A stretch of 64,000 nucleotides of DNA from NCBI GenBank assembly GCA_016720465.1, contig JADKKO010000004.1:186001-250000 (forward strand). Reading direction: 5' to 3'. Shown here in pieces: positions 25,739-33,352 of the stretch. The position numbers and the translations under genes are program-made. The notes beneath the pieces were generated by a model. That model ran no database searches and was not told where the DNA came from. It worked only from the letters and a program-made list of their open reading frames with translations. The stretch comes from Holophagaceae bacterium (GTDB lineage: Bacteria > Acidobacteriota > Holophagae > Holophagales > Holophagaceae). How positions within the stretch are numbered: the stretch's first letter is position 1; every line of letters begins with the position of its first letter.

Positions 25739-26125
25739 ATGCGTGTAGCGAAAGACAACGTGGACGTCAGGATGGAGATCCCAGGTGCCGTGATCCGCCA
25801 GCGAATGGATTTCGGCGACGTGACCGGATTCGACAAGATCAGCGGTGAGTATTTCACGCTCGCGGCGGGCGTCGATACCACCCCGCTCTTCCAGGGCTTG
25901 GATGGCAACCTCTGCCAGTGTCCCCACTGGGGCTTCGTCTTGCGCGGCCAGCTGACGACGACCGATGCGAAGGGCACGCGGGAGACCGTGAATGCGAACG
26001 ACCTGTTCCACTGGCCGCCGGGGCACAACGTCAAAGTCGACGCTGACGCGGAAATCGTCATGTTCAGTCCCCAGCGTGAGCACAGCCACGTGATCAATCA
26101 CATGATCGAGATGGTCAAGGGCTAG
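25739..26125 (+). CDS. Cupin-fold protein under TetR control
   Basis: 128 residues with a single cupin-like beta-barrel pattern: CPHWGFVLRGQL in the first motif region and ANDLFHWPPGHNVKVDADAEIVMFSP in the second. The canonical metal-ligand set (HxH...E) is incomplete: only scattered histidines are seen, including HSHVINH near the end. The start ATG has AAGGAGG at ideal spacing, predicting strong translation. It is followed after 39 bases by a TetR regulator and preceded by a perfect operator, so it is probably the repressor's main target. An enzymatic role, for example in detoxifying a reactive small molecule, is inference only. Confidence 0.75.
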   Translation: MRVAKDNVDVRMEIPGAVIRQRMDFGDVTGFDKISGEYFTLAAGVDTTPLFQGLDGNLCQCPHWGFVLRGQLTTTDAKGTRETVNANDLFHWPPGHNVKVDADAEIVMFSPQREHSHVINHMIEMVKG

Positions 26126-26164
26126 CTCTTTCCCGGGACCAAGGGCCTGGGGGAAAATAAGCAG

Positions 26165-26743
26165 ATGACGCATCCAACCAAGCAGCGATTGCTCGATGTG
26201 GGGATAGCCATGCTCCTGAAGCATGGCTACCACGACCTGGGCATCCAGGCCCTGCTCACGGCATCAAGTACTCCGAAGGGTTCTTTTTACCATCATTTCA
26301 TGGACAAAGAGGACTTCGCGCTGCAAGTCATCGACCAGTACATGCAAGGCGCGCATGCAGGTCTTGACGTTTGCCTCGGAGACATGGAAAGTCCCCCGCT
26401 CGATCGGGTGCGCCGCTTCTTCGAGTTGACACAGCAGAACTACCTGAAGGAGGGTTACATGGGCTGCCTGCTGGGCGGGCTCGGGCAGGAATTGTCGGGC
26501 GTGAGCGATGTGTTCCGGCACAAGATCGAGGCATGCTTTTCTGAAATCGCCAAGCGGATCGCTGTTTGCCTGGAAGAAGCTCGGATGAGAGGCGACATCC
26601 CAGCCGCTTCCGATACACGGCACATGGCAAGTTTGCTGGTGGACTGCTGGGAGGGGGCGGCACTTCGTAGCCGACTGCGGGGCAATGCCGCGCCGCTGAC
26701 CGCCATGCTCGACTTCTATTTCCAGTCGGCAATCATTCGCTGA
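26165..26743 (+). CDS. TetR/AcrR family repressor (NemR/AcuR-like)
   Basis: 192 residues. The N-terminal helix-turn-helix spans residues about 10-55 (IQALLTASSTPKGSFYHHF, the normal TetR recognition region). The ligand-binding half contains GYMGCLLGGLGQEL, with Cys101 placed like the redox- or electrophile-sensing cysteine of NemR-type proteins; this similarity is from memory of the family. Cys70, Cys124 and Cys138 are also present. It lies downstream of the cupin gene, so it would repress its own operon through the site at 25687-25704. Confidence 0.88.
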   Translation: MTHPTKQRLLDVGIAMLLKHGYHDLGIQALLTASSTPKGSFYHHFMDKEDFALQVIDQYMQGAHAGLDVCLGDMESPPLDRVRRFFELTQQNYLKEGYMGCLLGGLGQELSGVSDVFRHKIEACFSEIAKRIAVCLEEARMRGDIPAASDTRHMASLLVDCWEGAALRSRLRGNAAPLTAMLDFYFQSAIIR

Positions 26744-26746
26744 CTT

Positions 26747-26778
26747 ACCGCCAGCCTTGAGCGAAGCGAGCAGGCGGT
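26747..26778. terminator. Inverted repeat between convergent genes
   Basis: ACCGCC and GGCGGT flank a GC-rich interior between the tetR and DUF2911 stops. It could end both transcripts, although no T run was seen. The interior GAGCGAAGCGAGCAGG closely matches a motif of the repeat cluster at 21481-21500. Confidence 0.35.
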
Positions 26779-26797
26779 CCCCCGGAGTGCATTGCTC

Positions 26798-27475
26798 CTA
26801 CATCCCGACTTTGAACTCCACCGTGGCCATCTCCATGTCCCACCACAACGTGAGCGAACCGCCCGCTTGGGTCATGTTCACGAAGCCAATGGTGAACTGG
26901 TCGAAGGAGACCGGCGACTTGGCCAACTTCATGGGTGTCTTCACCAGATCGAACTTGGGATCGTAGTTGTCCGAGCCCCAGGTCGCTGATTTGTCCTTGG
27001 GGTCGTACTTTTGGAGGTGCGGCTGGGTGGACAGGATGAAATTCCAGGCGCCTTCTTTCAGCTCGATGAAGAGGCTGTACTCGCCCGCCGGGACCGTCTT
27101 CCCGCCAATGACCAGAGGCGCTTCGGTTTTGAATCGGGTGGTCTGGTTGGCTCCTGCCCGCCAGACGGGAGAACCCGAATTGACCTTTTTCCCATACTCC
27201 GCGCCGCTGCCGAAAATCCCCTGCCTTCCCCTCAGGATCGGCCGTGAGTAGGTGACCGTGATCCACTTGCCATCCTTGTAGCGCGGTTCAGCGCCTGGCT
27301 TTTCTGCCACCCACTTTCCGGAAACCTGGGTCGCGGCGGTCCCGGCGGGACTGGGCTGCACGCGGGGTGCCGGAGCTGGGGTTGCCGCGGGAGTTGGAGT
27401 GGGTGGAGCCTGCTGCGCGAAACCCGCACAGGCCATCGCGAATCCAGCTGCCAGCGCTAGAGCTTTCTTTTTCAT
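26798..27475 (-). CDS. DUF2911 family exported protein
   Basis: 225 residues with a clear signal peptide (residues 1-20, MKKKALALAAGFAMACAGFA). A Pro/Ala/Thr-rich tether follows, then a DUF2911 domain from residue about 70. Characteristic strings are ITVTYSRPILRGRQGIFG, VWRAGANQTTRF and VPAGEYSLFIE. Members are common in Bacteroidota and Acidobacteriota and have no assigned activity. The ATG follows AAGGAGG. It is a single gene, convergent with tetR and codirectional with the symporter operon upstream. Confidence 0.85.
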   Translation of the reverse strand: MKKKALALAAGFAMACAGFAQQAPPTPTPAATPAPAPRVQPSPAGTAATQVSGKWVAEKPGAEPRYKDGKWITVTYSRPILRGRQGIFGSGAEYGKKVNSGSPVWRAGANQTTRFKTEAPLVIGGKTVPAGEYSLFIELKEGAWNFILSTQPHLQKYDPKDKSATWGSDNYDPKFDLVKTPMKLAKSPVSFDQFTIGFVNMTQAGGSLTLWWDMEMATVEFKVGM

Positions 27476-27558
27476 GTGACCTCCTTATTCATGGAACGGT
27501 GAAAATGCCATCCAGCCTGGCCTCCAGAAGTTGCCTGTCCGGCTGGATCCGGTCCCCA

Positions 27559-29265
27559 TCATCCACCAGAAACCGGAATTTCATCCCTCTTGGGTCTGAA
27601 AAGATTGAACAGGAGCGAGAAGCCCACCACCAGCACGCAGCCCACGACGTTGTACCAAAGGAAGGATAGTCGAGTGAAGAAGAAGCATGCCAGTACGCCG
27701 ATTTCAGCGATCAATGCCGCGTAGAACGCCGCACCTCCCTTGACTCCTTTGAAGTAGAAGGCCACCAGGAAGATGCCCAGGATCGTGCCATAGAAAAGGG
27801 ATCCCAGGATGTTGACGGCCTCGACCAGGGTTCCCAGGCGGCTGGCATATTCGGCAAAGGCGATGGCGAAGCAGCCCCAACCGAAGGTCGCGAGCCGTCC
27901 CACCCAGACTTCCTTCTTTCCGCCGCTTCCTCCGAATAGCCGCCGATAGACATCCACGACCGTCGTCGCGCCCAGGGCATTGATCTCGGCGGACATGGAG
28001 GACATGGACGCCGCGAAGACCGCCGCCAGGACCAGCCCGATCAGCCCCGCCGGAAGGCTGTGCAGGACATAGGACAGGAAGACGTAGTTCGTGTCGTTGG
28101 GATTGGCCGATGGATCCGCCCGCTTGATCACCTTGATGGCGTCGGTGCGGATGGACGCAGCCTGGGCTTGGGCCGCGTCCAACTCCCGGCGGGATGCCTC
28201 CACCCGGGCCGGATCCCCTCCATGGCGGGCTTCCAGAAAGGCCTGGACCTTCAGCGTTCGGTCCTGGCAGGCCTGGCGATAGGCGGATTCCGCATCACGG
28301 TAGGCGCCTGCTTCGGGGCCGGCCAGGACTTTAGTGACAGCCGCAGGATTGAAGAACACCGGCGGAGCCACGAACTGGTAGTACACGAAAACCAGCGCAC
28401 CCAGCAGCAGGATGAGGAATTGCATGGGCACCTTGAAAAGCCCATTGGCCAGCAGGCCCATCCGGCTCTGGGTCACCGAACTGCCGGTGAGGTAACGCTG
28501 CACCTGGGATTGGTCGGTGCCGAAGTAGGAGAGCGCCAGGAAGAAACCTCCAATCAGGCCCGACCACAGGTTGTAGCGGTTGGTCAAATCGAAGGAGAAA
28601 TCGATGGTGTTGAGGCGCCCGGCGCTCCCGGCCACGTGGAGGGCATCCCCGAAGGTGACCCCTGGAGGCAATTGCCGGATCACCATCACGCCGGCGACCA
28701 GCATCCCGACCGTGATGATGAGCATCTGGTAGCTCTGGGCCCAGGACACGGCGCGGGTGCCGCCGGTCACGGTGTAGATCATCACGAGCACACCCACCAG
28801 CACGATGTTGACGTGGATGTTCCAGCCCAGCAGCACCGACAGCACCAGGGCCGGCGCGAAGACCGTCAGCCCCACCGCCAGGCCCCGCTGGATCAGGAAC
28901 AGCGTGGCGGCCAGGGTGCGGGTTTTCAGATCGAAGCGCCCTTCCAAGTATTCGTAGGCGGTGTACACCTTGAGGCGGTGGAAGATGGGCACCACGGTGA
29001 TGGAAAGCACGACCATGGCCAGCGGCAGGCCCAGGTAGAACTGGATGAAGCGCATGCCATCGGCATAGGCCTGGCCCGGCGTGGACAGGAAGGTGATGGC
29101 GCTGGCCTGGGTGGCCATGATGGAAAGGCAGATGGTGAACCAGCGCGCATCCCGATTGGACAGGATGTAGCCCTCGGAATCCTTGCTGCCACGCCCCTTC
29201 CATAACCCGTACAGAACGATGAAGGCCAGCGAGGTGCCCAGGATCGCCCAGTCCAGGCGGCTCAA
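27559..29265 (-). CDS. Sodium:solute symporter (SSS family)
   Basis: A polytopic carrier of about 13 helices and 568 residues. Family landmarks are GRGSKDSEGYILSNRD after the first helix, ATQASAITFLSTPGQAY, and GTDQSQVQRYLTG. A soluble, charged insertion of about 85 residues (about 325-410) sits between helices. The substrate cannot be read from sequence. The preferred start is TTG at 29265, inside the stop of the 45-residue membrane protein (TTGA overlap). An ATG at 29304 would overlap that gene by 43 bases. It is last in an operon with a secreted PIG-L deacetylase, so a deacetylated sugar or amino-sugar is a plausible cargo (inference). Confidence 0.88.
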   Translation of the reverse strand: MSRLDWAILGTSLAFIVLYGLWKGRGSKDSEGYILSNRDARWFTICLSIMATQASAITFLSTPGQAYADGMRFIQFYLGLPLAMVVLSITVVPIFHRLKVYTAYEYLEGRFDLKTRTLAATLFLIQRGLAVGLTVFAPALVLSVLLGWNIHVNIVLVGVLVMIYTVTGGTRAVSWAQSYQMLIITVGMLVAGVMVIRQLPPGVTFGDALHVAGSAGRLNTIDFSFDLTNRYNLWSGLIGGFFLALSYFGTDQSQVQRYLTGSSVTQSRMGLLANGLFKVPMQFLILLLGALVFVYYQFVAPPVFFNPAAVTKVLAGPEAGAYRDAESAYRQACQDRTLKVQAFLEARHGGDPARVEASRRELDAAQAQAASIRTDAIKVIKRADPSANPNDTNYVFLSYVLHSLPAGLIGLVLAAVFAASMSSMSAEINALGATTVVDVYRRLFGGSGGKKEVWVGRLATFGWGCFAIAFAEYASRLGTLVEAVNILGSLFYGTILGIFLVAFYFKGVKGGAAFYAALIAEIGVLACFFFTRLSFLWYNVVGCVLVVGFSLLFNLFRPKRDEIPVSGG

Positions 29266-29399
29266 GAAAACACCCGCTCGAAGAGATAGAACAGCAGGAT
29301 GCAAAGCGCCAGTTCGATCAGCACCAGGGCATAAAGACGGCTCCAGCGCCCGAGTACCGGCGGAGCCTCATCGAGGGGAGGCTTCTCCGCCTCAATCAT
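29262..29399 (-). CDS. 45-residue single-pass membrane protein
   Basis: Starts MIEAEKPPLDEAPP (acidic, proline-rich, probably cytoplasmic), then one hydrophobic helix LYALVLIELALCILLFYLF. Its ATG overlaps the PIG-L stop by eight bases, and its stop overlaps the symporter's likely TTG start by four. This tight coupling on both sides is the main evidence that it is real. A small accessory subunit of the symporter is the obvious guess, by analogy with other SSS carriers with small partners. No family name can be given. Confidence 0.6.
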   Translation of the reverse strand: MIEAEKPPLDEAPPVLGRWSRLYALVLIELALCILLFYLFERVFS

Positions 29400-31923
29400 G
29401 GTTCGAGCCCAGGGCGAGGAGGTTCGTGAACAGCCGATAGGCTCCCGGGACGCCTTCCGGAAGCTGGCGGAAAAAGGCCAGACCGGTGTACACGAAATGC
29501 CCCTTACCGTGGTCGGCCACCAGCAGGGCGCCTTCCAGCGGCTTTTCCCCGGGATCGCCCATGGCCAGGATCGGCGTGTACTTCGGGTCCCAGCTTTCGG
29601 CGAAATACAAGCCCCGTTCCTGCACCCAGCCTTGGAAGTCCTCCGCCGTGATCTTGTTCGGCACATTCAGCACCGGGTGGCCCGGAACCAGGAATTTCAC
29701 AGGCGCGGATTCATCCGTGACGCGATCCCGTCCGATTTTGAATGGGAAGGGGCCGATGGAATCCGTCGTCAATCCGGCATTGGTGCCCGGGAAGGCCCCG
29801 TTCACATTGTAGAGGACGATTTCAGTGCCGCCCTTGGCCACATAGTCCAGCAACCGGGCATTGAGCTGAGCCAGACGCGGCCGGGTGTTGAAGGCGCGGA
29901 TCCCGACCACGATGGCGTGGTACCGGGAGAGATCAGCGGTGCCAAGGGCCTCGTCCGACAACAGATCCACCTCGAAACCCAGCGGGCGGAGGCGTTGGGG
30001 GATCTCATCCCCCGCGCCCATGATGTAGCCGATGCGATGGCCGTCGTGGCGCAGATCCAATTTGACGAGCCGGGCCGACGCACCCGGGAAGAGGGTCTGA
30101 AGGGGTATGTGGGGGTAGTCGATCACCACGCGCCCGCGGGCTGGCTGGATCCGCCCGCCGATTTCCAAAGCCACCTTCAGCTCCCCGGTCTGGGGCGCCT
30201 CCGGCGCCGATATCCGCGCGCTGGCTTTGAGCTCGTCCAAGGGTTTGGCGAGGGTGAAGGGGATCTCCGCGGGCTCAACCCGCCATCCGGCGGGCGCCTG
30301 CAGCAGGATCCTGCCCGCCACCTGGGACCTTCCCGCGACGATGGATAGGCTGATCTCCCGCGCGTTCCGGTCACCCATGACCTGCACCTGATCCGCGAGG
30401 TTCACCATGGCTGCGGGCATGATCACCAGAGGCTGATGGATCTCACCCAGCACCGGGTCCCGGAATCGGTATTGGACGGGCACCGTGAGGTCGAAAGGCA
30501 CGCCCTCCGCGAACAATCGGAAGGTCACGGACAGGGCGGGCGGTCCCTCCGGCAAGCCGGCCAGTTGGTGGGACCCCGCGGCGTGCAAAGCGGAGTGCCT
30601 TCCGTCCCCGAGCCAGTAGGGCTGCGTGCAGGGCGCACCGTCTGGAATCGTGAGGGTAAAAGTTTCCTTCACGGCCTGGTTGATGGGAAGCAGCCGTGGC
30701 CGGTCCCGGGTCTCCAAGGATGGATGCACCGCGAAGCCGCGTAGCATGACGGGGGTTCCCGCCCGGGCGAGGACGGAGGCCACCACGGTGATTTTGTCTA
30801 GGGGCGCCACGGCCTGGCGGTCGGCGAGGGCTTCCACCCAGATTCCCGCCGCGCACCGGATGGCTTCCAGAAGCTCGATTCGTTTGACCTCCACCCACGG
30901 ATCGGGTTGGAGCCGGTCCATGGCCGCCAAGGCCTGGAGCAGCATCGGAAGGATCTTCGCGGGTTGTTCAGGCAGAAAGGACCGCCTCGCCTGGGCCAAC
31001 AGCTCGCCCACTTCGTCGCCGCCGGCGACGCGCCGCCAGGACAGCTCCACATCCTCGAAGAGATCGAGCCTGGCCGGTTTGCCGGCAGTTATTTCGAAGT
31101 ACTGCAGGCTGGATCCCCGCTGCGCCACGGCGCCGAACCCCTGGCTGCGGTGCATGCTTCGGCCCTCGGCCGCCAGCTCGGCGTAGGACATCCCGAGCAG
31201 CGGGTCGAAGGCGCCGATATCCACGGACAAAGCGCTGGCCGGCAGGGGAGCCCCCTGCTCGAACTGCGGCCGGAAACTGTTCCAGGCGATGCGGGTGGCC
31301 TGCCAGGGCTTCACGAACTTCAACTGTTCGGGAAAGCGCTCCGGATCGGCCGCCGCCTTGAAGGCTTCCTGGGCCAGGACCGCAGAGGACAGGTGGTGGC
31401 CATGGCCTCCGGCCGTGGGCGTAAAGCGGGTGATGATGACATCCGGGCGGAAATTGCGGACCACCCACACCACATCCGCAAGCACGGCTTCATGCCCCCA
31501 GGCTTCAAGGGTTTCTTTCGACGTCTTCGAGTACCCGAAATCCACGGCGCGGGTGAAAAATTGCTCGGCGCCATCCACCCGGCGGGCCGCCAGGAGTTCC
31601 TGGGTGCGGATGGCCGCCAAGGAATCCCCCAGCTCGGGGCCGATCAGATCCTGGCCTCCCCCTCCCCTCGTCATGGAGAGGTAGGCGGACCGGAGCTTCC
31701 GGCCTTTGGAAAAATAGGCCAGGGCAGACGTATTCTCATCATCGGGGTGGGCTGCGATGTACAGCACGCTTCCCAGCACCTGGAGCTTGTCCAGGGCCAG
31801 TTGCAGCTCTGCGGCATCCTTCGCGGGGGAGGCTGCCCAGGCCCCGCCCCCAAAACCAAGCAGGGCCAGGAGGAAGGCGATGGTCCAAGTTTTACGGCAG
31901 TCACGGCTCAGGGTCATGGGCAT
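29392..31923 (-). CDS. Secreted PIG-L (LmbE-like) deacetylase with large C-terminal region
   Basis: 843 residues. The signal peptide (1-30) ends at an alanine-rich site. The PIG-L/LmbE metal-dependent deacetylase domain (about 45-260) has the zinc motif AHPDDE and a distal AGGHGHHLSS. The remaining 550 residues include beta-sandwich-like segments and a ThuA/GATase-like stretch near the end (YVAKGGTEIVLYNVNGAF). The family removes acetyl groups from GlcNAc-type substrates, and periplasmic action is implied by the signal. It is the first gene of the operon with the small membrane protein and symporter. Two in-frame ATGs (31923, 31917) are near each other. Confidence 0.85.
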   Translation of the reverse strand: MPMTLSRDCRKTWTIAFLLALLGFGGGAWAASPAKDAAELQLALDKLQVLGSVLYIAAHPDDENTSALAYFSKGRKLRSAYLSMTRGGGGQDLIGPELGDSLAAIRTQELLAARRVDGAEQFFTRAVDFGYSKTSKETLEAWGHEAVLADVVWVVRNFRPDVIITRFTPTAGGHGHHLSSAVLAQEAFKAAADPERFPEQLKFVKPWQATRIAWNSFRPQFEQGAPLPASALSVDIGAFDPLLGMSYAELAAEGRSMHRSQGFGAVAQRGSSLQYFEITAGKPARLDLFEDVELSWRRVAGGDEVGELLAQARRSFLPEQPAKILPMLLQALAAMDRLQPDPWVEVKRIELLEAIRCAAGIWVEALADRQAVAPLDKITVVASVLARAGTPVMLRGFAVHPSLETRDRPRLLPINQAVKETFTLTIPDGAPCTQPYWLGDGRHSALHAAGSHQLAGLPEGPPALSVTFRLFAEGVPFDLTVPVQYRFRDPVLGEIHQPLVIMPAAMVNLADQVQVMGDRNAREISLSIVAGRSQVAGRILLQAPAGWRVEPAEIPFTLAKPLDELKASARISAPEAPQTGELKVALEIGGRIQPARGRVVIDYPHIPLQTLFPGASARLVKLDLRHDGHRIGYIMGAGDEIPQRLRPLGFEVDLLSDEALGTADLSRYHAIVVGIRAFNTRPRLAQLNARLLDYVAKGGTEIVLYNVNGAFPGTNAGLTTDSIGPFPFKIGRDRVTDESAPVKFLVPGHPVLNVPNKITAEDFQGWVQERGLYFAESWDPKYTPILAMGDPGEKPLEGALLVADHGKGHFVYTGLAFFRQLPEGVPGAYRLFTNLLALGSNHD

Positions 31924-32021
31924 CCCGGGATCGAATCAAGCAGTCATTATTAAGATTTGCTTAAAATGGAACCACGAGATCATCTCTTTTGGATGCAGAT
32001 TTACCAAAAGGAGCAGTGCAT

Positions 32022-32468
32022 TTGTTCTTCAACTCCGGGCCCAAGCCTCCGCCCCCAGTCTCCTTCTTCCCCTGGATCGAGGACGAATACACGGTCGGCA
32101 TCCCAAGATTCGACCGGGCCCACCAGCGATTGGCCGCTCGGATCAATGATCTCCACGAGGCGATGGTCGTCCGGAGAGACCGGACGCTCTCCATGGCCGT
32201 ATTCGCCAAGCTCATCCAGGAAACCCGGAACCATTTTGTGGATGAGGAATCCATCCTCACCCAGTTCAATTTCCCCGACACGGAGACCCACTTCGCGGAG
32301 CATTCGGATCTGATCCAGGAAGCCACGGAGTTTCTGAGGCACTACGAATCCGGCAATCTTAGCGCCCTGGTTTTATTGAATTCCTTGAAAGGGTGGTTGA
32401 TCAACCACATCAAGAATTCAGACCGCAAGTACACCAGCTTCCTGCGCCGCCAGCGCTGGTCCGGCTAG
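32022..32468 (+). CDS. Bacteriohemerythrin
   Basis: A non-heme di-iron oxygen-binding protein of about 148 residues. The ligand helices are all present: FDRAHQRL, NHFVDEESIL (His plus Glu), HFAEHSDLI and INHIKNSDRKY. The start is taken as TTG at 32022 because AAAGGAG ends 8 bases upstream. An earlier TTG at 31989 and a GTG at 32016 fit the RBS less well. The gene is divergent from the PIG-L operon and lies near a second hemerythrin domain, in the Nfn fusion at 33353. Oxygen storage, sensing or scavenging is the usual role. Confidence 0.88.
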   Translation: MFFNSGPKPPPPVSFFPWIEDEYTVGIPRFDRAHQRLAARINDLHEAMVVRRDRTLSMAVFAKLIQETRNHFVDEESILTQFNFPDTETHFAEHSDLIQEATEFLRHYESGNLSALVLLNSLKGWLINHIKNSDRKYTSFLRRQRWSG

Positions 32469-32532
32469 GGGCCGGACCGCCGTCCTCATGGCCAGATCGT
32501 TCAGCGCGGCGGCTTAGGCGGCCTCCGCCCGG

Positions 32533-32955
32533 TCACTTGACCTGCAGGCTCTCGATGTATTTCGAGAGATTGGACACGCGCATGTGGACCGCGGCCTCCT
32601 GCCGGTTGTTCAGGTTGAGGAATACAGGTCCCCACACGGGCATGTCCTGGAGGCCATGGGTCCTGGCCCCCACCTCGCCCCGGATGATCTGGGACACATG
32701 CACCGACGGGAAGGCGCCCTTGTTCTGCTTCGAAAGGGTGGTCAGATCAGGCACGGGAATCTTCAGGTGCTCCGCGACCGGACCGTTTCCCAGGCCCTTG
32801 GATCCGTGGCAGCTGGCGCAGTAGGCTATGTACATCTCGGCCCCGGAGGCTGGCGATGTGTAGCGGGCGGGGACTTTTTTGACTTCGGATTTCTGGGCCG
32901 TGGCCGGGAGCGCCAGCGCGGCTGCGAGGATGAGTAGGGCGGCATGTTTGGACAT
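32533..32955 (-). CDS. Monoheme c-type cytochrome
   Basis: 140 residues with a signal peptide (1-21, ending at AALALPATA). The heme site is MYIAYCASCHGSKGLGNGP, and a distal methionine is available in LQDMPVWGP. This pattern fits cytochrome c class I/cbb3-type small cytochromes acting in periplasmic electron transfer. The ATG 32955 follows AAAGGAG. It is convergent with the bacteriohemerythrin gene and divergent from the hemerythrin-Nfn gene. Confidence 0.9.
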   Translation of the reverse strand: MSKHAALLILAAALALPATAQKSEVKKVPARYTSPASGAEMYIAYCASCHGSKGLGNGPVAEHLKIPVPDLTTLSKQNKGAFPSVHVSQIIRGEVGARTHGLQDMPVWGPVFLNLNNRQEAAVHMRVSNLSKYIESLQVK

Positions 32956-33159
32956 GGCGTTCTCCTTTGGATTTGGTGAGAAAGACAGCTCTCCCGCCCC
33001 TGCGGGATTGGGCCGGAAAAAAGGGCGACCGGATCCGTTCAGGGTCCGGCGATAGGAGCGACAGCCAACCCGGGAAGTCCCCGGACAAACCTTCGGCTCC
33101 AACTTGGGTCCGCCTGGCCATTTTGGCCAGTGATCAACCGCACAGATCAGGCGGAAATG

Positions 33160-33177
33160 TTGCCTGACTTCAGGTAA
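33160..33177. promoter_or_regulatory. Inverted repeat in the 397-base cytochrome/Nfn divergent region
   Basis: TTGCCTGA-CT-TCAGGTAA has 8-base arms with one mismatch. It lies about 176 bases before the Nfn fusion start and 205 before the cytochrome start. The shape suits a dimeric regulator. The rest of 32956-33352 shows no gene and no other clear signal. Confidence 0.35.
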
Positions 33178-33352
33178 GCCACGCGGACCGACCAGCGCGG
33201 CCATCTCCGCCAACAGACGCAACCTACCCACGACAATCCGGGAAGAGATCCTATTTACCCTGTGATGCTCGCCACAATTGTCTGCCCACCCAACTTTCGT
33301 GACTGCGGCCCAGGCGCCCAGGCTTCATTCTGGTGAGATCAGGAGTGCACAA

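Noticed and set aside
33124..33138. An FNR-type site (TTGGC...ATCAA) upstream of the Nfn fusion
   Set aside because: One half-site is poor and the spacing is 5 instead of 4, so it does not meet the TTGAT-N4-ATCAA pattern.
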